Numbered from the stretch's first letter, positions 17,073 through 27,396 are shown. The stretch is 64,000 nucleotides of DNA from Stratiformator vulcanicus (GCF_007744515.1 NZ_CP036268.1:572482-636481); one strand, 5' to 3'. The notes: generated by a model not told the origin, from the sequence alone. Program-made: numbers and translations.

Positions 17073-18881
17073 ATGATTTGCAATTCTAAACTGCAGTTAT
17101 CAAATCTGCGGATTCGATTCTCCCGAATTAAACGCGAATTACTAATTGGTGTCGCAGCGACAAATCTGGTTGCGGCGATTGCCGTATCAGCCTCGCCTGT
17201 CGCCAATGCCGCAGAACCGGTGTTTGGGCCTCCGTCATCGGCCGAGAGCAATCTTGGTTTAGTCGTTTGCGAAACTCCGATCGCCGCCCGATTGGGACGT
17301 GACGTTCTCGCTGCCGGCGGAAATGCCGTCGATGCGTCGGTGACGACGGCCCTGGCGCTGGCGGTCACATGGCCCGAAGCGGGCAACATCGGGGGTGGCG
17401 GATTCATGATGATCGCGCCTTCTAACGGGGAGGTTGTTTGCGTCGACTATCGAGAGACGGCCCCCGCCGCAGCCACGGTCGACAGCTTTGCCAATTGGGC
17501 CGACCGTCGTCATGCGAGAATGGCGGGAGTGCCCGGAACGATCGCGGGATTGGCTCTCGCTCACCGAAAGTACGGGTCTGTACCGTGGTCGAAATTAATT
17601 GGTCCAGTCGCCGATCTTGCGGACGAAGGATTCGTCGTCGACGAGTATCTAGCCGACTCTTTAAACAAAACAATGCGACTGACGTCGGTGCGTCGCGAGC
17701 CAAAGTTTCAAGAGTTCCGCCGCGTATTTGCAGCGTCCGGCAATCAGGAGTGGATTGCCGGCGATATCATGAAACGACCCGATCTCGCCCGGACGCTCCG
17801 CACGCTCGCCCGTGAAGGTGCAGAGGCGTTCTACGTCGGATCGATTGCCGATCAGATCGCTTCATCAATGTCGAAGTCGGGCGGGCTGATCACGCGCGAG
17901 GATCTTGCTTCCTATCGCGCGAAGCTTCGAAAACCTGTGCGGGGCGACGTTTTTAATTTTGAATACTTTGGCCCGCCGCCGCCGAGTTCCGGTGGGACGA
18001 CTATTCTGCTGCAGTTGCGGATGCTTGAAAAATGCGGCATCGCTGAGACGACCGGGACGTCGTGGACGACGCAGCGGGTTCATCTAGCTGCCGAAGCGAT
18101 GAAGCGTTCGTTTCGCGAACGTGCCGCTCGACTCGGAGACGCCGACTTCGTGGAGATTGATCCCGAGATCTGGACGGAGGAGTTCGCATCAAACCTCGCG
18201 GATGGCATCGGCCAGGATCAGGCGACTTCGTCTGAGGACTTGGCCGACGGAATTAAATTGACTCCTCCGAATCGTGAGAGCCTCGAGACAACCCACTTTT
18301 CAATCATCGACGCTGAAGGCAATGGCGTTAGTAATACTTATACCTTGGAGGGACGATTCGGTTGTCGGATCGTCGTGCCGGGGACCGGCATTCTTCTTAA
18401 TAACGAGATGGGCGACTTCAACTGGAATCCGGGGGTCACCGACAGGCGGGGGAAGATTGGCACCACTGCGAATCTGATTGCACCCGGCAAGCGAATGCTC
18501 AGCTCGCAGTCGCCTTCAATTATCAAGAAGGACGGCAAGTTGGTCCTGCTCGTCGGGAGCCCCGGCGGCCGCACGATTATCAATACGGTGAGCGAAATTA
18601 TCGTTCAACATCTGGTCTTTAATAATGATCTTGAAGACTCTGTTGCGGCGCCTCGATTTCACCATCAATGGTTTCCAGATGAAATACGATTCGAACAAAC
18701 CGGCCCTTCGGTGCAGTTATTTGACGCTGCCGCCGAGGAATTGGAAGGCATGGGGCATTCGGTCGCACTATGGAAGTCTCGACAAGGTTCGGCTCATTGC
18801 ATCGCTGTCGATGCCGAGACCGAAGCAGCAAAGGGCGTTGCCGATTCTCGTCGGGGAGGCGGAGTCGCCGCGGTCGATTAA
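17073..18881 (+). CDS. ggt: Gamma-glutamyltransferase
   Basis: 602 residues, normal for a GGT proenzyme. An N-terminal membrane-targeting signal ends near VANAA (residue about 47). The large-subunit motif [11 protein letters not shown] and the autocleavage site [13 protein letters not shown] are present; Thr406 should become the N-terminal nucleophile of the small subunit, which also has the lid-proximal [13 protein letters not shown] segment and SPGGRTII. It cleaves gamma-glutamyl bonds of glutathione or gamma-glutamyl peptides in the periplasm and releases glutamate. The 19-nt gap after nhaC indicates co-transcription from the sigma-54 promoter. With the DgcN/DgcA-like genes this makes a glutamate-directed neighbourhood. 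Confidence 0.95.
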   Translation: MICNSKLQLSNLRIRFSRIKRELLIGVAATNLVAAIAVSASPVANAAEPVFGPPSSAESNLGLVVCETPIAARLGRDVLAAGGNAVDASVTTALALAVTWPEAGNIGGGGFMMIAPSNGEVVCVDYRETAPAAATVDSFANWADRRHARMAGVPGTIAGLALAHRKYGSVPWSKLIGPVADLADEGFVVDEYLADSLNKTMRLTSVRREPKFQEFRRVFAASGNQEWIAGDIMKRPDLARTLRTLAREGAEAFYVGSIADQIASSMSKSGGLITREDLASYRAKLRKPVRGDVFNFEYFGPPPPSSGGTTILLQLRMLEKCGIAETTGTSWTTQRVHLAAEAMKRSFRERAARLGDADFVEIDPEIWTEEFASNLADGIGQDQATSSEDLADGIKLTPPNRESLETTHFSIIDAEGNGVSNTYTLEGRFGCRIVVPGTGILLNNEMGDFNWNPGVTDRRGKIGTTANLIAPGKRMLSSQSPSIIKKDGKLVLLVGSPGGRTIINTVSEIIVQHLVFNNDLEDSVAAPRFHHQWFPDEIRFEQTGPSVQLFDAAAEELEGMGHSVALWKSRQGSAHCIAVDAETEAAKGVADSRRGGGVAAVD

Positions 18882-18960
18882 ATCACTGCTGGCTGTCTAT
18901 CTCTCACACTTTCTGTCGTTATGCGAGTCACGAGTTCGTGGCTCTTTTCTCAATATTTCA

Positions 18961-19935
18961 ATGATAGGTTTATCGATGTACCGCGCGAACTTGTCGGCAT
19001 CTACGAAATGCCAATCCGGCCGTGGGCGATTCTTCGTGAGCCGTCGAGGGTTTACATTAATCGAGTTGCTTGTCGTGATCGCAATCATCGCGATCTTAAT
19101 TGCGCTATTGCTTCCGGCGGTTCAGCAGGCACGGGAAGCCGCGCGGCGATCTCAATGTAAGAACAACCTGAAGCAGATCGGACTCGCACTCCATAATTAT
19201 CACGATGTCGCATCGTCACTGCCCTCGGCGATGCAAATGGTCAATGAAGGGACAAGCTCGGTTTTCTATCACGGTTTCGGCTGGGGCGTGATGATCCTGC
19301 CGCAGATAGAACGGGAAGCTATTTACCAGGCTCTTAATCCACGGGCGAATCGTGTCGGCGATGTTCGGCAAACGGCTGCGGCACGGACGGCCATTTCGGT
19401 TTACCGTTGCCCCTCCGATATCGCACCGACATTGAACGATGAATACGGCAACGATCCGGACGACTACGTCTCGACTTCGAATTATATCGCCGTGTACGGA
19501 GCTTACGACAATAATGACGGTTCGTCTCGAAACCTGCCGGCCGGCAATGACGCCGAAGCGAATGGGATGATGTACCTGGGAAGTGCCGTCAAATTTCGGG
19601 ATGTGACCGATGGCTTGTCGAATACTCTGGCGGTCGGAGAACGCTGCTATGGCAAACGGACGGTTTTCGGAGGGACCGACACGTATCTGGGCGGCCATTG
19701 GCTTGGTGCGACGTTTAGTGGGGTCACTTTCAGCGGCGTGATGCGAGGTATTCACACGAACAACAATTCATTGATCGAAGGCTCAAATGTCCGTTCTTTC
19801 GCAAGCTGGCATGCAGGCGGCGTGCAGTTTCTTCTCGGCGATGGCTCGGTCCGATTTCTGAGCGAGAATCTGGACTCGACGATTCAGATGAACTTGGCCA
19901 ACCGACGAGACGGGGTGGTGATCGGCGAATTCTGA
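18961..19935 (+). CDS. DUF1559 protein with prepilin-type leader
   Basis: About 324 residues from ATG 18961; ATG 18976 or GTG 19036 would shorten only the leader. The leader ends [16 protein letters not shown], so a prepilin peptidase should cut after Gly30. This is followed by the planctomycete-typical [33 protein letters not shown], and the C-terminal H-x9-GDGSVRF segment closes the domain. DUF1559 proteins occur in many copies per planctomycete genome and resemble type II pseudopilins; their role is unproven. It starts 79 nt after ggt and may have its own promoter. Confidence 0.93.
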   Translation: MIGLSMYRANLSASTKCQSGRGRFFVSRRGFTLIELLVVIAIIAILIALLLPAVQQAREAARRSQCKNNLKQIGLALHNYHDVASSLPSAMQMVNEGTSSVFYHGFGWGVMILPQIEREAIYQALNPRANRVGDVRQTAAARTAISVYRCPSDIAPTLNDEYGNDPDDYVSTSNYIAVYGAYDNNDGSSRNLPAGNDAEANGMMYLGSAVKFRDVTDGLSNTLAVGERCYGKRTVFGGTDTYLGGHWLGATFSGVTFSGVMRGIHTNNNSLIEGSNVRSFASWHAGGVQFLLGDGSVRFLSENLDSTIQMNLANRRDGVVIGEF

Positions 19936-20190
19936 CGGTGGCCGCTCGCTCGCAATGCGACAGGAGGACTATCGACCCGATCCGAGGTAGACGCTGAAAT
20001 CCCGGTTCAGTTCGACCAATAGACGCAGGAGTTGGGAACGGCTCCGCTGGCGAGAGATGCTGCGGCAAGCGAAGATGATCCGCCGCAAATTGAAACTCGA
20101 CGCGGGATCGGCTAAAAGCTCGCCTGTCAGGGGCGTTCCGTTCTCGCTGCCTTTTCTCGTCGTCTCCTCGTTCGTAATGAGTCCTCCGGC

Positions 20191-22119
20191 ATGAGCACCG
20201 CTACTGCCTTCCCGATCGATCTTGATGCCTTCCAGCCGCTGCCGCTCGATCCGAGTTCGGTAACGCTCACCGACGAGCAGCGTGAAACGCTTGAGGCGAA
20301 CATTCAGCTTTGTCGCGACGCGATCGTGTTCTTCACCGCCGTCGGCGGAGCGCGCGGCGTCGGCGGTCACACCGGCGGGGCCTACGACACCGTGCCGGAG
20401 GTCATGATCGCCTACAGCTTTATGCTGCACGCCAAAGAGGGCGGCCAACCCGGTGTTGTGCCGATCTTCTTTGACGAAGCGGGTCACCGTGTGGCGACGC
20501 AATACCTGATGGCGGCTCTCGAGGGCGAACTCGACTACGAACGGCTGCTGCATTACCGCGAATTCGACGCCCATCTCCCCGGGCATCCTGAACGCAACTT
20601 CACGCCCGGCGTGAAGATTTCCTCCGGTCGGCTCGGCCACATGTGGCCATATGCAAACGGCGTTGCGATGGCGAATCCGGATAGCGTCGTCTTTCTGCTC
20701 GGCTCGGACGGCTCGCAGATGGAAGGCAACGATGCCGAGGCCGCTCGGCTAGCCGTTTCAGAGAATCTCAACATCAAACTGCTGGTCGACGACAACGACG
20801 TCACGATCGCCGGGCACCCGTCGAATTACATGAAGGGCTACGACGTCGCCGCAACGTTGCAGGGGCACGGCCTCGATGTGAACACCGGCAAAGGCGAGGA
20901 CCTCGACGACCTCTATTCGCGGATGTGTGCGGCCGTTACGTCAGAGGGTCCGGTCGCGTTGATCAACAAACGACCGATGGCCCCGGGTATCGAAGGCATC
21001 GAAGGCTCGACGCACGGGCACGACGTGATTCCGACCGATGCCGCATTGACCTATCTGAAAGGCCGCGGCCTCGACGAAGCGGTCGCATTTCTAGAAAGCG
21101 TCGAGAAGGGCCCGTCGCAGCCCAAATACCGCGGCAGCGGCGACATGGGTAAGAACCGCTCACTGTTCGGCAAGATCGTCAACGAACTTCTTGATGGCAT
21201 GTCGGAAGAAGACCGCGTCGCCAGTGTTCGAGTCTTCGACAACGACCTCGAAGGCTCGTGCGGCCTCGATTCGATTCGCAAGGAACATCCCGAGGTGTTC
21301 GTCCGCGGCGGGATTATGGAGCGCGGCAACTTCTCAGCCGCCGCCGGTTTTGGCTATGAGGAAGGCAAGCAGGGCATCTACGCGACGTTCTCTGCCTTCC
21401 TCGAAATGATCATTTCCGAGGTCACGATGGCCCGGATGAACTACTCGAATGTGCTCTGCCACTTCTCGCACTCCGGCTGCGATCAGATGGCCGACAACTC
21501 CTGTCACTTCGGGATCAACAGCCTGTTCGCCGACGGCGGAATCGAAGAACTCGACGAGCATCATCCGACGCGGCTTTACTTCCCGGCGGACCAGCATCAA
21601 TTGCGGTCCTGCCTAAATAAAATCTTCTTCGATCCCGGCCTTCGATTCCTGTTCTCCAACCGCGCCCCGGTGCCCGACCTGCTCGATGAGGACGGCAATT
21701 TAATTTACGGCGATGGCTACGAGTTCGTCGCGGGGAAAGACGACGTGATTCGAGAAGGGACCGCCGGCTATGTCGTCTCATTCGGCGAAACGGTCTATCG
21801 CGCCCTCGATGCCGTCATTGGCCTCAAGGAAGAGGGCCTTGATGTCGGCCTGATCAATAAGTCGACGCTCAACATTTACGATGAAGCGATGATGGCCAAA
21901 CTCGCCAAGGCCCCGTTCGTGATGGTTGCCGAAGGCTACAACGTGAAGACGGGGCTCGGTTCCCGCTTCGGCAGCCAACTCCTCAAGCGCGGCTTCACCG
22001 GCAAGTACGATTACATCGGTGTCCACCGCGAAGGCTCCGGCGGCCTGTGGCAACAAATGGGCTACCAGGGCCTCGACCCCGAAGGCATCGCCAGGAGCGT
22101 GAAAGAACTCGTAGGCTAA
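20191..22119 (+). CDS. Transketolase-like thiamine-diphosphate enzyme
   Basis: 642 residues in one chain. The thiamine-binding segment is GSDGSQMEGNDAEAARLAVS followed by VDDNDV, and a pyrimidine-binding half follows with GNFSAAAGFG and a C-terminal transketolase domain (EGYNVKTGLGSRFGSQL). It would move two-carbon ketol units in the pentose phosphate pathway. The sequence diverges from classical TktA: the N-terminal GGHTGGAYDTVPEVM is recognisable, but several spacer regions differ. It may therefore belong to a lineage-specific paralogue group. It is a single gene; a strong hairpin follows at 22121-22148. Confidence 0.85.
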   Translation: MSTATAFPIDLDAFQPLPLDPSSVTLTDEQRETLEANIQLCRDAIVFFTAVGGARGVGGHTGGAYDTVPEVMIAYSFMLHAKEGGQPGVVPIFFDEAGHRVATQYLMAALEGELDYERLLHYREFDAHLPGHPERNFTPGVKISSGRLGHMWPYANGVAMANPDSVVFLLGSDGSQMEGNDAEAARLAVSENLNIKLLVDDNDVTIAGHPSNYMKGYDVAATLQGHGLDVNTGKGEDLDDLYSRMCAAVTSEGPVALINKRPMAPGIEGIEGSTHGHDVIPTDAALTYLKGRGLDEAVAFLESVEKGPSQPKYRGSGDMGKNRSLFGKIVNELLDGMSEEDRVASVRVFDNDLEGSCGLDSIRKEHPEVFVRGGIMERGNFSAAAGFGYEEGKQGIYATFSAFLEMIISEVTMARMNYSNVLCHFSHSGCDQMADNSCHFGINSLFADGGIEELDEHHPTRLYFPADQHQLRSCLNKIFFDPGLRFLFSNRAPVPDLLDEDGNLIYGDGYEFVAGKDDVIREGTAGYVVSFGETVYRALDAVIGLKEEGLDVGLINKSTLNIYDEAMMAKLAKAPFVMVAEGYNVKTGLGSRFGSQLLKRGFTGKYDYIGVHREGSGGLWQQMGYQGLDPEGIARSVKELVG

Positions 22120-22120
22120 C

Positions 22121-22148
22121 GATCCGAGGCTCCTGAGAGCCGCGGATC
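22121..22148 (+). terminator. Hairpin after the transketolase gene
   Basis: GATCCG-a-GGCTC pairs with GAGCC-g-CGGATC around a CTGA loop, directly after the stop codon. The stem is 11 bp with one mismatch and no T tract. Confidence 0.55.
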
Positions 22149-22200
22149 GATCGTGGAGACACGTTGCGTGCGCACCGATCCGCCTCGCCCCTTGTTCGAT

Positions 22201-22222
22201 CCGCACTTCACAGGAAGTGCGG
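22201..22222 (-). terminator. Hairpin downstream of asnB
   Basis: CCGCACTTC and GAAGTGCGG form a perfect 9-bp stem with a 4-nt loop, 11 nt beyond the minus-strand asnB stop. There is no clear T tract on either strand, so it may be a dispersed palindrome rather than a dedicated terminator. Confidence 0.5.
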
Positions 22223-22233
22223 CTTGTTGAGGT

Positions 22234-23754
22234 CTAAGCGACGCGGTTGTCTTCCCAGCGGGCGGTGAGGGCGAAGATGGTCGGGTCGTCTGCGTAGCGA
22301 TCGCCCAGCGTGCGGGCATACCACGCTTCTTCGTCGCTTCGCGGATGACGACCGTCAGGAAGTTCGAAACGGTTCGTGCGGTCGGGCACGATCTCCTGCA
22401 GCAGATCGGAGAGCCCGCTGCCTTCGTCGAATTGGAGTTTGTCCCGCCACACGATTTCGCGGGGCAGTAGGTCTTCAACGGCCTTGCGAAGAATCCACTT
22501 TTCGACCGAAACGCCCTCGATCGTCGGAAGTTTGAGTGCCGGCGCGATGCGCATCGACGCCTCGATCATCGCGGGATCAAGAAACGCGACGCGGGCTTCG
22601 AGTCCGTGGGCCATCGTCATGCGGTCGACACGTTGCAGATTGATGTTGTGCATCGAAAGCAGCCCGCGGCGCAGCTCGGCGTCGAGCTGCCCATCGTCGC
22701 GGTAATCTTTGTGGAATGTGTAACCTGCGAAGAGCTCATCGGCCCCTTCGCCGGTCAGCACTACCTTCACGTGCTCGGTTGCCAATTTGCTGACGAACCA
22801 GCAGGGGACGGACGACCGCACGAGATCGCGATCGTAGCTCTCGAGATAATAGAGGATTTCGGGAAGGGCTTCGCGGACGGCCTCCGGAGTGATAAGCAAC
22901 TCATGATGTTGCGTGCCGAGATAATCGGCGACGAGTCGGGCCGCCTTCAGGTCGCCCGATCCTTCGACACCGACGGCAAAGGTGTGCATATCGGGCTGAT
23001 GCCGGACGGCCATTGCGGTAATGACCGAGCTGTCGAGTCCGCCGGAGAGAAAGCAGCCGAGGGGGACATCGGTCTGCATCCGTTTTTCGATCGCGGCTTC
23101 GAGCGTTTCACGCACCAGCTTGGCCGCTTCGACCGCATCTTCGATCTGCTCGTGTGGCGGCGGAACGTGGTAGTACTGCCGGAAATTAAGGTCGCCCGAT
23201 CCGATCGTGGTCGTCATGACGTGCCCGGCGGGGAATTCCTCGACTTTGCCGGGGGCATCGAGCAACGCTTTGATTTCGGAGGCAAACTGCAGCCGGTCGC
23301 CGTCTTTGGCATAGTACAAAGGCTTGATGCCGAGCGGATCGCGGGCGGCGATCAGTTGGTCGCCGTCGACGTAAACGTACGCGAACATGCCGTCGAGCAT
23401 GTCGACGCCGCCGGCGCCTTCATGCTGACAGGCTTTAAAGATCGACTCGGCATCGCATTTCGTGTCGAAGTTCGACGCTCCGTAGTGCTCCCGGAGCTGC
23501 TTGTAGTTGTAGAGCATCCCGTTGGCGGCGATCGCCCGCCGACCTTCGCTCGCTCTATCGACGAGCGGTTGGTGCCCTTCGTCGGGATCGATGATGGCCA
23601 GCCGCCGGTGACCGATTCGGCTCGGCATCGGCGTCGCACCTGCCGGCAGTCGATGAACGCCCTCGCCGTCCGGACCCCGATGGGCCAGCCGCTCGAGCAT
23701 CGCGTCGATCAGATTTTCTTGCGTGTCCCCGAACAGTCCGACAATGCCGCACAT
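22234..23754 (-). CDS. asnB: Asparagine synthetase (glutamine-hydrolysing)
   Basis: 506 residues. It begins MCGIVG, so Cys2 is the glutaminase nucleophile of a class II amidotransferase domain (RLAIID, NGMLYNY and RDPLGIKPLYY are visible). The second domain has the ATP pyrophosphatase loop SGGLDSS and GEGADELFAGY. It converts aspartate, glutamine and ATP to asparagine, glutamate and AMP. It is somewhat shorter than E. coli AsnB, with the loss in the C-terminal region. It stands alone and faces the transketolase gene. Confidence 0.93.
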   Translation of the reverse strand: MCGIVGLFGDTQENLIDAMLERLAHRGPDGEGVHRLPAGATPMPSRIGHRRLAIIDPDEGHQPLVDRASEGRRAIAANGMLYNYKQLREHYGASNFDTKCDAESIFKACQHEGAGGVDMLDGMFAYVYVDGDQLIAARDPLGIKPLYYAKDGDRLQFASEIKALLDAPGKVEEFPAGHVMTTTIGSGDLNFRQYYHVPPPHEQIEDAVEAAKLVRETLEAAIEKRMQTDVPLGCFLSGGLDSSVITAMAVRHQPDMHTFAVGVEGSGDLKAARLVADYLGTQHHELLITPEAVREALPEILYYLESYDRDLVRSSVPCWFVSKLATEHVKVVLTGEGADELFAGYTFHKDYRDDGQLDAELRRGLLSMHNINLQRVDRMTMAHGLEARVAFLDPAMIEASMRIAPALKLPTIEGVSVEKWILRKAVEDLLPREIVWRDKLQFDEGSGLSDLLQEIVPDRTNRFELPDGRHPRSDEEAWYARTLGDRYADDPTIFALTARWEDNRVA

Positions 23755-23980
23755 AACGCCTCAAAGGTCCGTACCGTAAATCGGCGAGCTGCTGCGACCG
23801 TACACGCCGTGTCGGGCCGATTCCAGCATCGAACCGGAATCGCTCAGGGCCGCGGGGATTTCCCGACCCGTCGATCGGTAAGTGCCGTAGCGTCGATTAT
23901 CGAGCGTGACGTATCCTTGCTTCGTGACCGAGACGCCGCCTGATCGCGCGGCAATTGCCATTGGGGGCGACCGCGCTTCG

Positions 23981-24628
23981 ATGTTCGACCTGCTGAGTCT
24001 TTACGAATACTACCTGGTCCTCGTTCTGATCGTGAACGTGGGATTGAGGCTGAATTATTATCGCAATTGCGTGGCGTTCGCTCGCGAATTTCCCGACCGC
24101 TGGCCGCGGATGTTGGAGATCATCAAGGAGCATGGCGTCTCAGCGATCGATCTTTCGATCCTCGTTCCGGTCGCACTCGCATTCGCGATGGCACTCATTC
24201 ATTCGATCTGCAATCACTTTGTGTGGGGCTACGCGACGTTGCCGATTTCCGAAGTTTTCGGCCACCCGCTCTGCGGCATTCTGATCGTCGGCTTGGCCGG
24301 AGTGATGCTCTACAACGACTGGCTGGTACTCCGTCGGACTTCGACGCTCGACCGAGCGGAGACCGATCCGGTGCTGAATCAGGGGGAACTGGCCAGCCAC
24401 CCGACGATCGATTGGGCGTCGCGAACATTCACGTTCGGTCGTTTCAGCACACGCCGGATGGTCGAGGAACGGGTCGAGGAGACGCTCACCGAACATGCCG
24501 CGGAAATGGCGGAGCGGATGAAGGGCTGGATGTTCCGATCCGCGATCCGGCTGGCATTCGGTCTGACCTGCTGGATGGTCTGGGCCTATTATCTGAAGGT
24601 GCCAGAGAACCTCGACGGCGTGCCTTAG
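23981..24628 (+). CDS. Uncharacterised four-helix membrane protein
   Basis: About 215 residues from ATG 23981 (GGGGG lies some 15 nt upstream); an upstream frame extension to 23906 looks non-coding. Hydrophobic segments are LLSLYEYYLVLVLIVNVGL, IDLSILVPVALAFAMALI, LCGILIVGLAGVMLY and IRLAFGLTCWMVWAYYL. Between the third and fourth lies a polar loop rich in charged residues that may form a short coiled coil (VEERVEETLTEHAAEMAERM). I do not recognise the family. Confidence 0.75.
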   Translation: MFDLLSLYEYYLVLVLIVNVGLRLNYYRNCVAFAREFPDRWPRMLEIIKEHGVSAIDLSILVPVALAFAMALIHSICNHFVWGYATLPISEVFGHPLCGILIVGLAGVMLYNDWLVLRRTSTLDRAETDPVLNQGELASHPTIDWASRTFTFGRFSTRRMVEERVEETLTEHAAEMAERMKGWMFRSAIRLAFGLTCWMVWAYYLKVPENLDGVP

Positions 24629-24750
24629 AGCAGATTCCTGCCAACTGTGGCGGCTTTCGGACGCGCAATGCCTGCGGATTTTCAAGAATCGCCGCCGGAC
24701 GCCGCTACACTGACGGGATAATTGCGATAGGGAACGCTCAATCGAATTCG

Positions 24751-25332
24751 TCAGCCGACGCGTTCGAGGGGAACATCGAGAATCTTCTCCAAGCGATTGA
24801 CGTAGTCCCGCAGATCCGCGCCCTGAGAACCGAAGGCGTCGAACAGGCCTTGAACGGCTTCGTCGATCACAGGAAACAGCAGGGGTCCATCGAGATGACC
24901 GTCCTGAAAGTTACCGGCACCGACGAAGCGGGCCAGCATCACGCGGCTGGAGTCATGGAGTCTCACCCAAGCAGCCAGGGCGTCGATTTGATCGCCCGAG
25001 AATCCGGCGTCGGTCCTCGGATTCCAGTCATCGGCCGAAATCTGGATGGCGGCGACTTCGTCAAAGCCGATCGATCGCCGGCTCGGCCAGACCCACAGCC
25101 AATTGGTGCGAATGAGGATGGATCGTTCTTGGGCATCGACGATCACTAGTCTTCGGTAGCTGAGCAGCGATAGCGCTCTCAAAGTCCAAGGCGTCCGTGC
25201 GATCAGAAAATCTCGCCCTCCGCTAACTTTGGGTGAATAGGCGAGCAACCTTGAGCCTTTTAGCAGCAGCGATGAAATCAACATGACCGCGACTGCGCCG
25301 GTCCCGATCGCTATCAACCAGGCATCGTTCAT
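24751..25332 (-). CDS. Uncharacterised protein with one N-terminal membrane helix
   Basis: About 193 residues from ATG 25332. The frame is open to 25617, but that extension overlaps the divergent activator gene and looks non-coding. A membrane anchor (WLIAIGTGAVAVMLISSLLL) precedes a beta-rich cytoplasmic part (RRLVIVDAQERSILIRTNW, SIGFDEVAAIQI) that resembles bacterial PH-like domains by pattern only. The C-terminus is helical. It shares an upstream region with the sigma-54 activator at 25566. Confidence 0.7.
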   Translation of the reverse strand: MNDAWLIAIGTGAVAVMLISSLLLKGSRLLAYSPKVSGGRDFLIARTPWTLRALSLLSYRRLVIVDAQERSILIRTNWLWVWPSRRSIGFDEVAAIQISADDWNPRTDAGFSGDQIDALAAWVRLHDSSRVMLARFVGAGNFQDGHLDGPLLFPVIDEAVQGLFDAFGSQGADLRDYVNRLEKILDVPLERVG

Positions 25333-25565
25333 AGCAATTTTGGCGGGTAAACGTCTTGCGAAGGGCTGTCGGCTGGCTGGGCAGGTCAATTTCGGCGTCA
25401 AGCCTCGATTTGTCCGCAATCTATCCGCCGGGGTCAAATTTACGGTTCCCACCCATCCTGCAATCAATGGCGAGGTGTATGCTGCCGAGTCGGTCTGTGT
25501 CGCGAGTATTCGCTGATCGCGGGCCAGGTTGAAGTTACGGCCACAATATACGGGAAGCGATCGCA

Positions 25566-27047
25566 TTGTCAGTTTTCGTGTTTGATATCGATGAGGGCGT
25601 CTACCGAGGGATCGCATACGGCTTGGCGCAAACGGGGGTCGAAGTGCGTGGCACTGACGATCCTGAGGATGGAATCAAATTCGTCCGTCGGGAAAAACCC
25701 GATGTCGTGCTGCTCGACGTCGAAATGAGCGAGTCGAAAGGACTCGACATCTACAGCCAAATTGCGGAGATCGACCCTCGGCTCCCGGTTGTGATGATGG
25801 CGTCCGACGCGGACAGTGAGACCGCGATCGAGGCGATGCAGTTGGGGGCGTTCGATTATGTGACAAAGCCGCTCGATCTGGAGCCGACGCTGCAGCTCGT
25901 TCAGAAGGCGATCCGCACTCGTCGGATGATGAGCGAGCCGGTCGTCCTGCCGACGAAGAATGCGCTGGGCGCAGGCCCCGATCAATTCGTGGGCCAGTGC
26001 CCCGAAATGTTGGAGGTGTTCAAATCGATCGGACGAGTCGCCAAGCAGCCGGTCTCCGTACTTGTTCGCGGCGAAAGCGGCACCGGCAAGGAACTGGTTG
26101 CTCGAGCGATCTATCAGCACAGCGAACGATCGGACGCTCCGTTCGTCGAAATCAATTGCGCCGCCCTCCCCGACACGCTCTTGGAGAGCGAACTGTTCGG
26201 CCATGAGAAGGGAGCATTTACGAGCGCCGACCGCCGACGCATTGGTAAGTTCGAGCAGTGCAACGGCGGCACCGTCTTTCTCGATGAAATCGGGGATATG
26301 TCCCCGGCCACTCAGGCGAAAGTGCTTCGCCTGCTGCAGGAGCAGCGATTCGAGAGAGTCGGCGGCAACGAGACGATCCGCACCGACGTTCGGATCATCG
26401 CGGCCACGAATCGCAATCTGGAAAAGATGGTCGATAAAGGGACCTTTCGGGAAGACCTCCTGTACCGCCTCAATGGAATGACGATCGTCCTGCCGCCACT
26501 GCGTGAGCGGGAAGAGGACGTGCCGATTCTGCTTCAGTATTTCCTGTCGAAAGCGGCGAACGATCTGGGCCGCCGGGAGATCGAAGGCTTTTCGCCGGGA
26601 GCGCTGCGGATTCTCAAAAAGTACGATTGGCCGGGAAATCTCCGGCAGATGCAGAACATCGTGCGGCAATCAGTGGTCACCGCATCGGGGCCGGTCATTG
26701 TGGCCGATTTTCTTCCGAGCGATCTGCTGACGCCGAACGATGAACGGGATGACTCGGGCCGACCGTCCGAGAGTCTCGATCGCTCCGAATCAAACGAGAT
26801 GCGGGAAAGCAATCTCCTCTCGTTCGTCGAAGATCGTCTCGACGGCGATGCCAAAGACGTCTATGCCGACGCGATTGCCGTTGCCGAACGGATTATCCTG
26901 ACCCGCGTGTTGCAGCACACGAAGGGCAACCAGTCCGAAGCCGCCCGCATCCTCGGCATCACACGCGGTAAGATCCGCGACCGCATCGCGAAGTTCGGCA
27001 TCACGATCGGCAGCAGCGTGGAAGTTGAACCCGCCGAAATGGCTTGA
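25566..27047 (+). CDS. Sigma-54-dependent response regulator (NtrC family), GAFTSA variant
   Basis: 493 residues from TTG 25566 with GGGAAG upstream. The receiver has acidic Asp7 and Asp9, phosphoacceptor Asp51 (VVLLDVEM) and Lys101, so it should accept phosphate. The AAA+ domain has Walker A GESGTGK (169-175) and Walker B VFLDEIGD. The sigma-54 contact loop reads GAFTSA (216-221) rather than GAFTGA. A Fis-type helix-turn-helix ends the protein (GNQSEAARILGITRGKIRDRI). A sigma-54 promoter lies 330 nt downstream, ahead of the DUF1328 gene, which is the likely target. No kinase is adjacent. Confidence 0.92.
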   Translation: MSVFVFDIDEGVYRGIAYGLAQTGVEVRGTDDPEDGIKFVRREKPDVVLLDVEMSESKGLDIYSQIAEIDPRLPVVMMASDADSETAIEAMQLGAFDYVTKPLDLEPTLQLVQKAIRTRRMMSEPVVLPTKNALGAGPDQFVGQCPEMLEVFKSIGRVAKQPVSVLVRGESGTGKELVARAIYQHSERSDAPFVEINCAALPDTLLESELFGHEKGAFTSADRRRIGKFEQCNGGTVFLDEIGDMSPATQAKVLRLLQEQRFERVGGNETIRTDVRIIAATNRNLEKMVDKGTFREDLLYRLNGMTIVLPPLREREEDVPILLQYFLSKAANDLGRREIEGFSPGALRILKKYDWPGNLRQMQNIVRQSVVTASGPVIVADFLPSDLLTPNDERDDSGRPSESLDRSESNEMRESNLLSFVEDRLDGDAKDVYADAIAVAERIILTRVLQHTKGNQSEAARILGITRGKIRDRIAKFGITIGSSVEVEPAEMA

Positions 27048-27378
27048 CCGCGGTGGGCGGGCTTAAGTCGTGCCGCAGGTGAATGCGACGTTGCTCGACG
27101 TATTTCAGCCCGGCCTCTCATCAATATGTCGGGCGATCTGGCACGCGCGGCACCTGCGTGCCAACCCGCGTTGATTCCCTCGACGGCTGGGTATCGAGCC
27201 TGCGGTCTGACGTGTCCGCCGCAGCAATGCGGCGATTCGTGATAGTACAGCAGGGTTGATCACCGATCAGCCGAGTTATTTGTTGCTGTCGATTGCGAGC
27301 TGTTAACCCTTTCAGGCTGTCGTTCTAACTTCTTCTGATTACGCGAGATAAGAAATATTGCCGGCTGGGGTCGGTTAA
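27048..27378. promoter_or_regulatory. Regulatory gap between the activator and the DUF1328 cassette
   Basis: No gene is visible. A perfect inverted repeat TGGCACGC / GCGTGCCA with a 9-nt spacer lies at 27139-27163, about 240 nt upstream of the -24 element, where an activator binding site would be expected. A second hairpin, CGCCGC with GCGGCG, lies about 55 nt further on. Either could instead end transcription of the activator gene. Confidence 0.4.
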
Positions 27379-27396
27379 TTGGCATCGCGATTGCGT
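27379..27396 (+). promoter_or_regulatory. Sigma-54 (-24/-12) promoter of the DUF1328 cassette
   Basis: TTGGCATCGCGATTGCGT matches TTGGCA-N6-TTGC with GG (27381-27382) and GC (27393-27394) exactly 10 nt apart. The predicted start near 27406 is about 47 nt before the DUF1328 ATG. Confidence 0.75.

Noticed and set aside
19969-20640. 223-residue minus-strand frame before and within the transketolase gene
   Set aside because: Mostly the antisense of the transketolase N-terminus; the remainder has no motif.
22606-23943. 445-residue open frame on the + strand opposite asnB
   Set aside because: It mirrors the codon structure of asnB, has no family motif, and asnB is complete on the other strand.
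24067-25149. 360-residue + strand frame across two small genes
   Set aside because: Arg-rich, low-quality sequence that overlaps two more plausible genes in other frames.
25569-26669. 366-residue minus-strand frame opposite the second activator
   Set aside because: Antisense shadow of a well-conserved sigma-54 activator; no recognisable domain.
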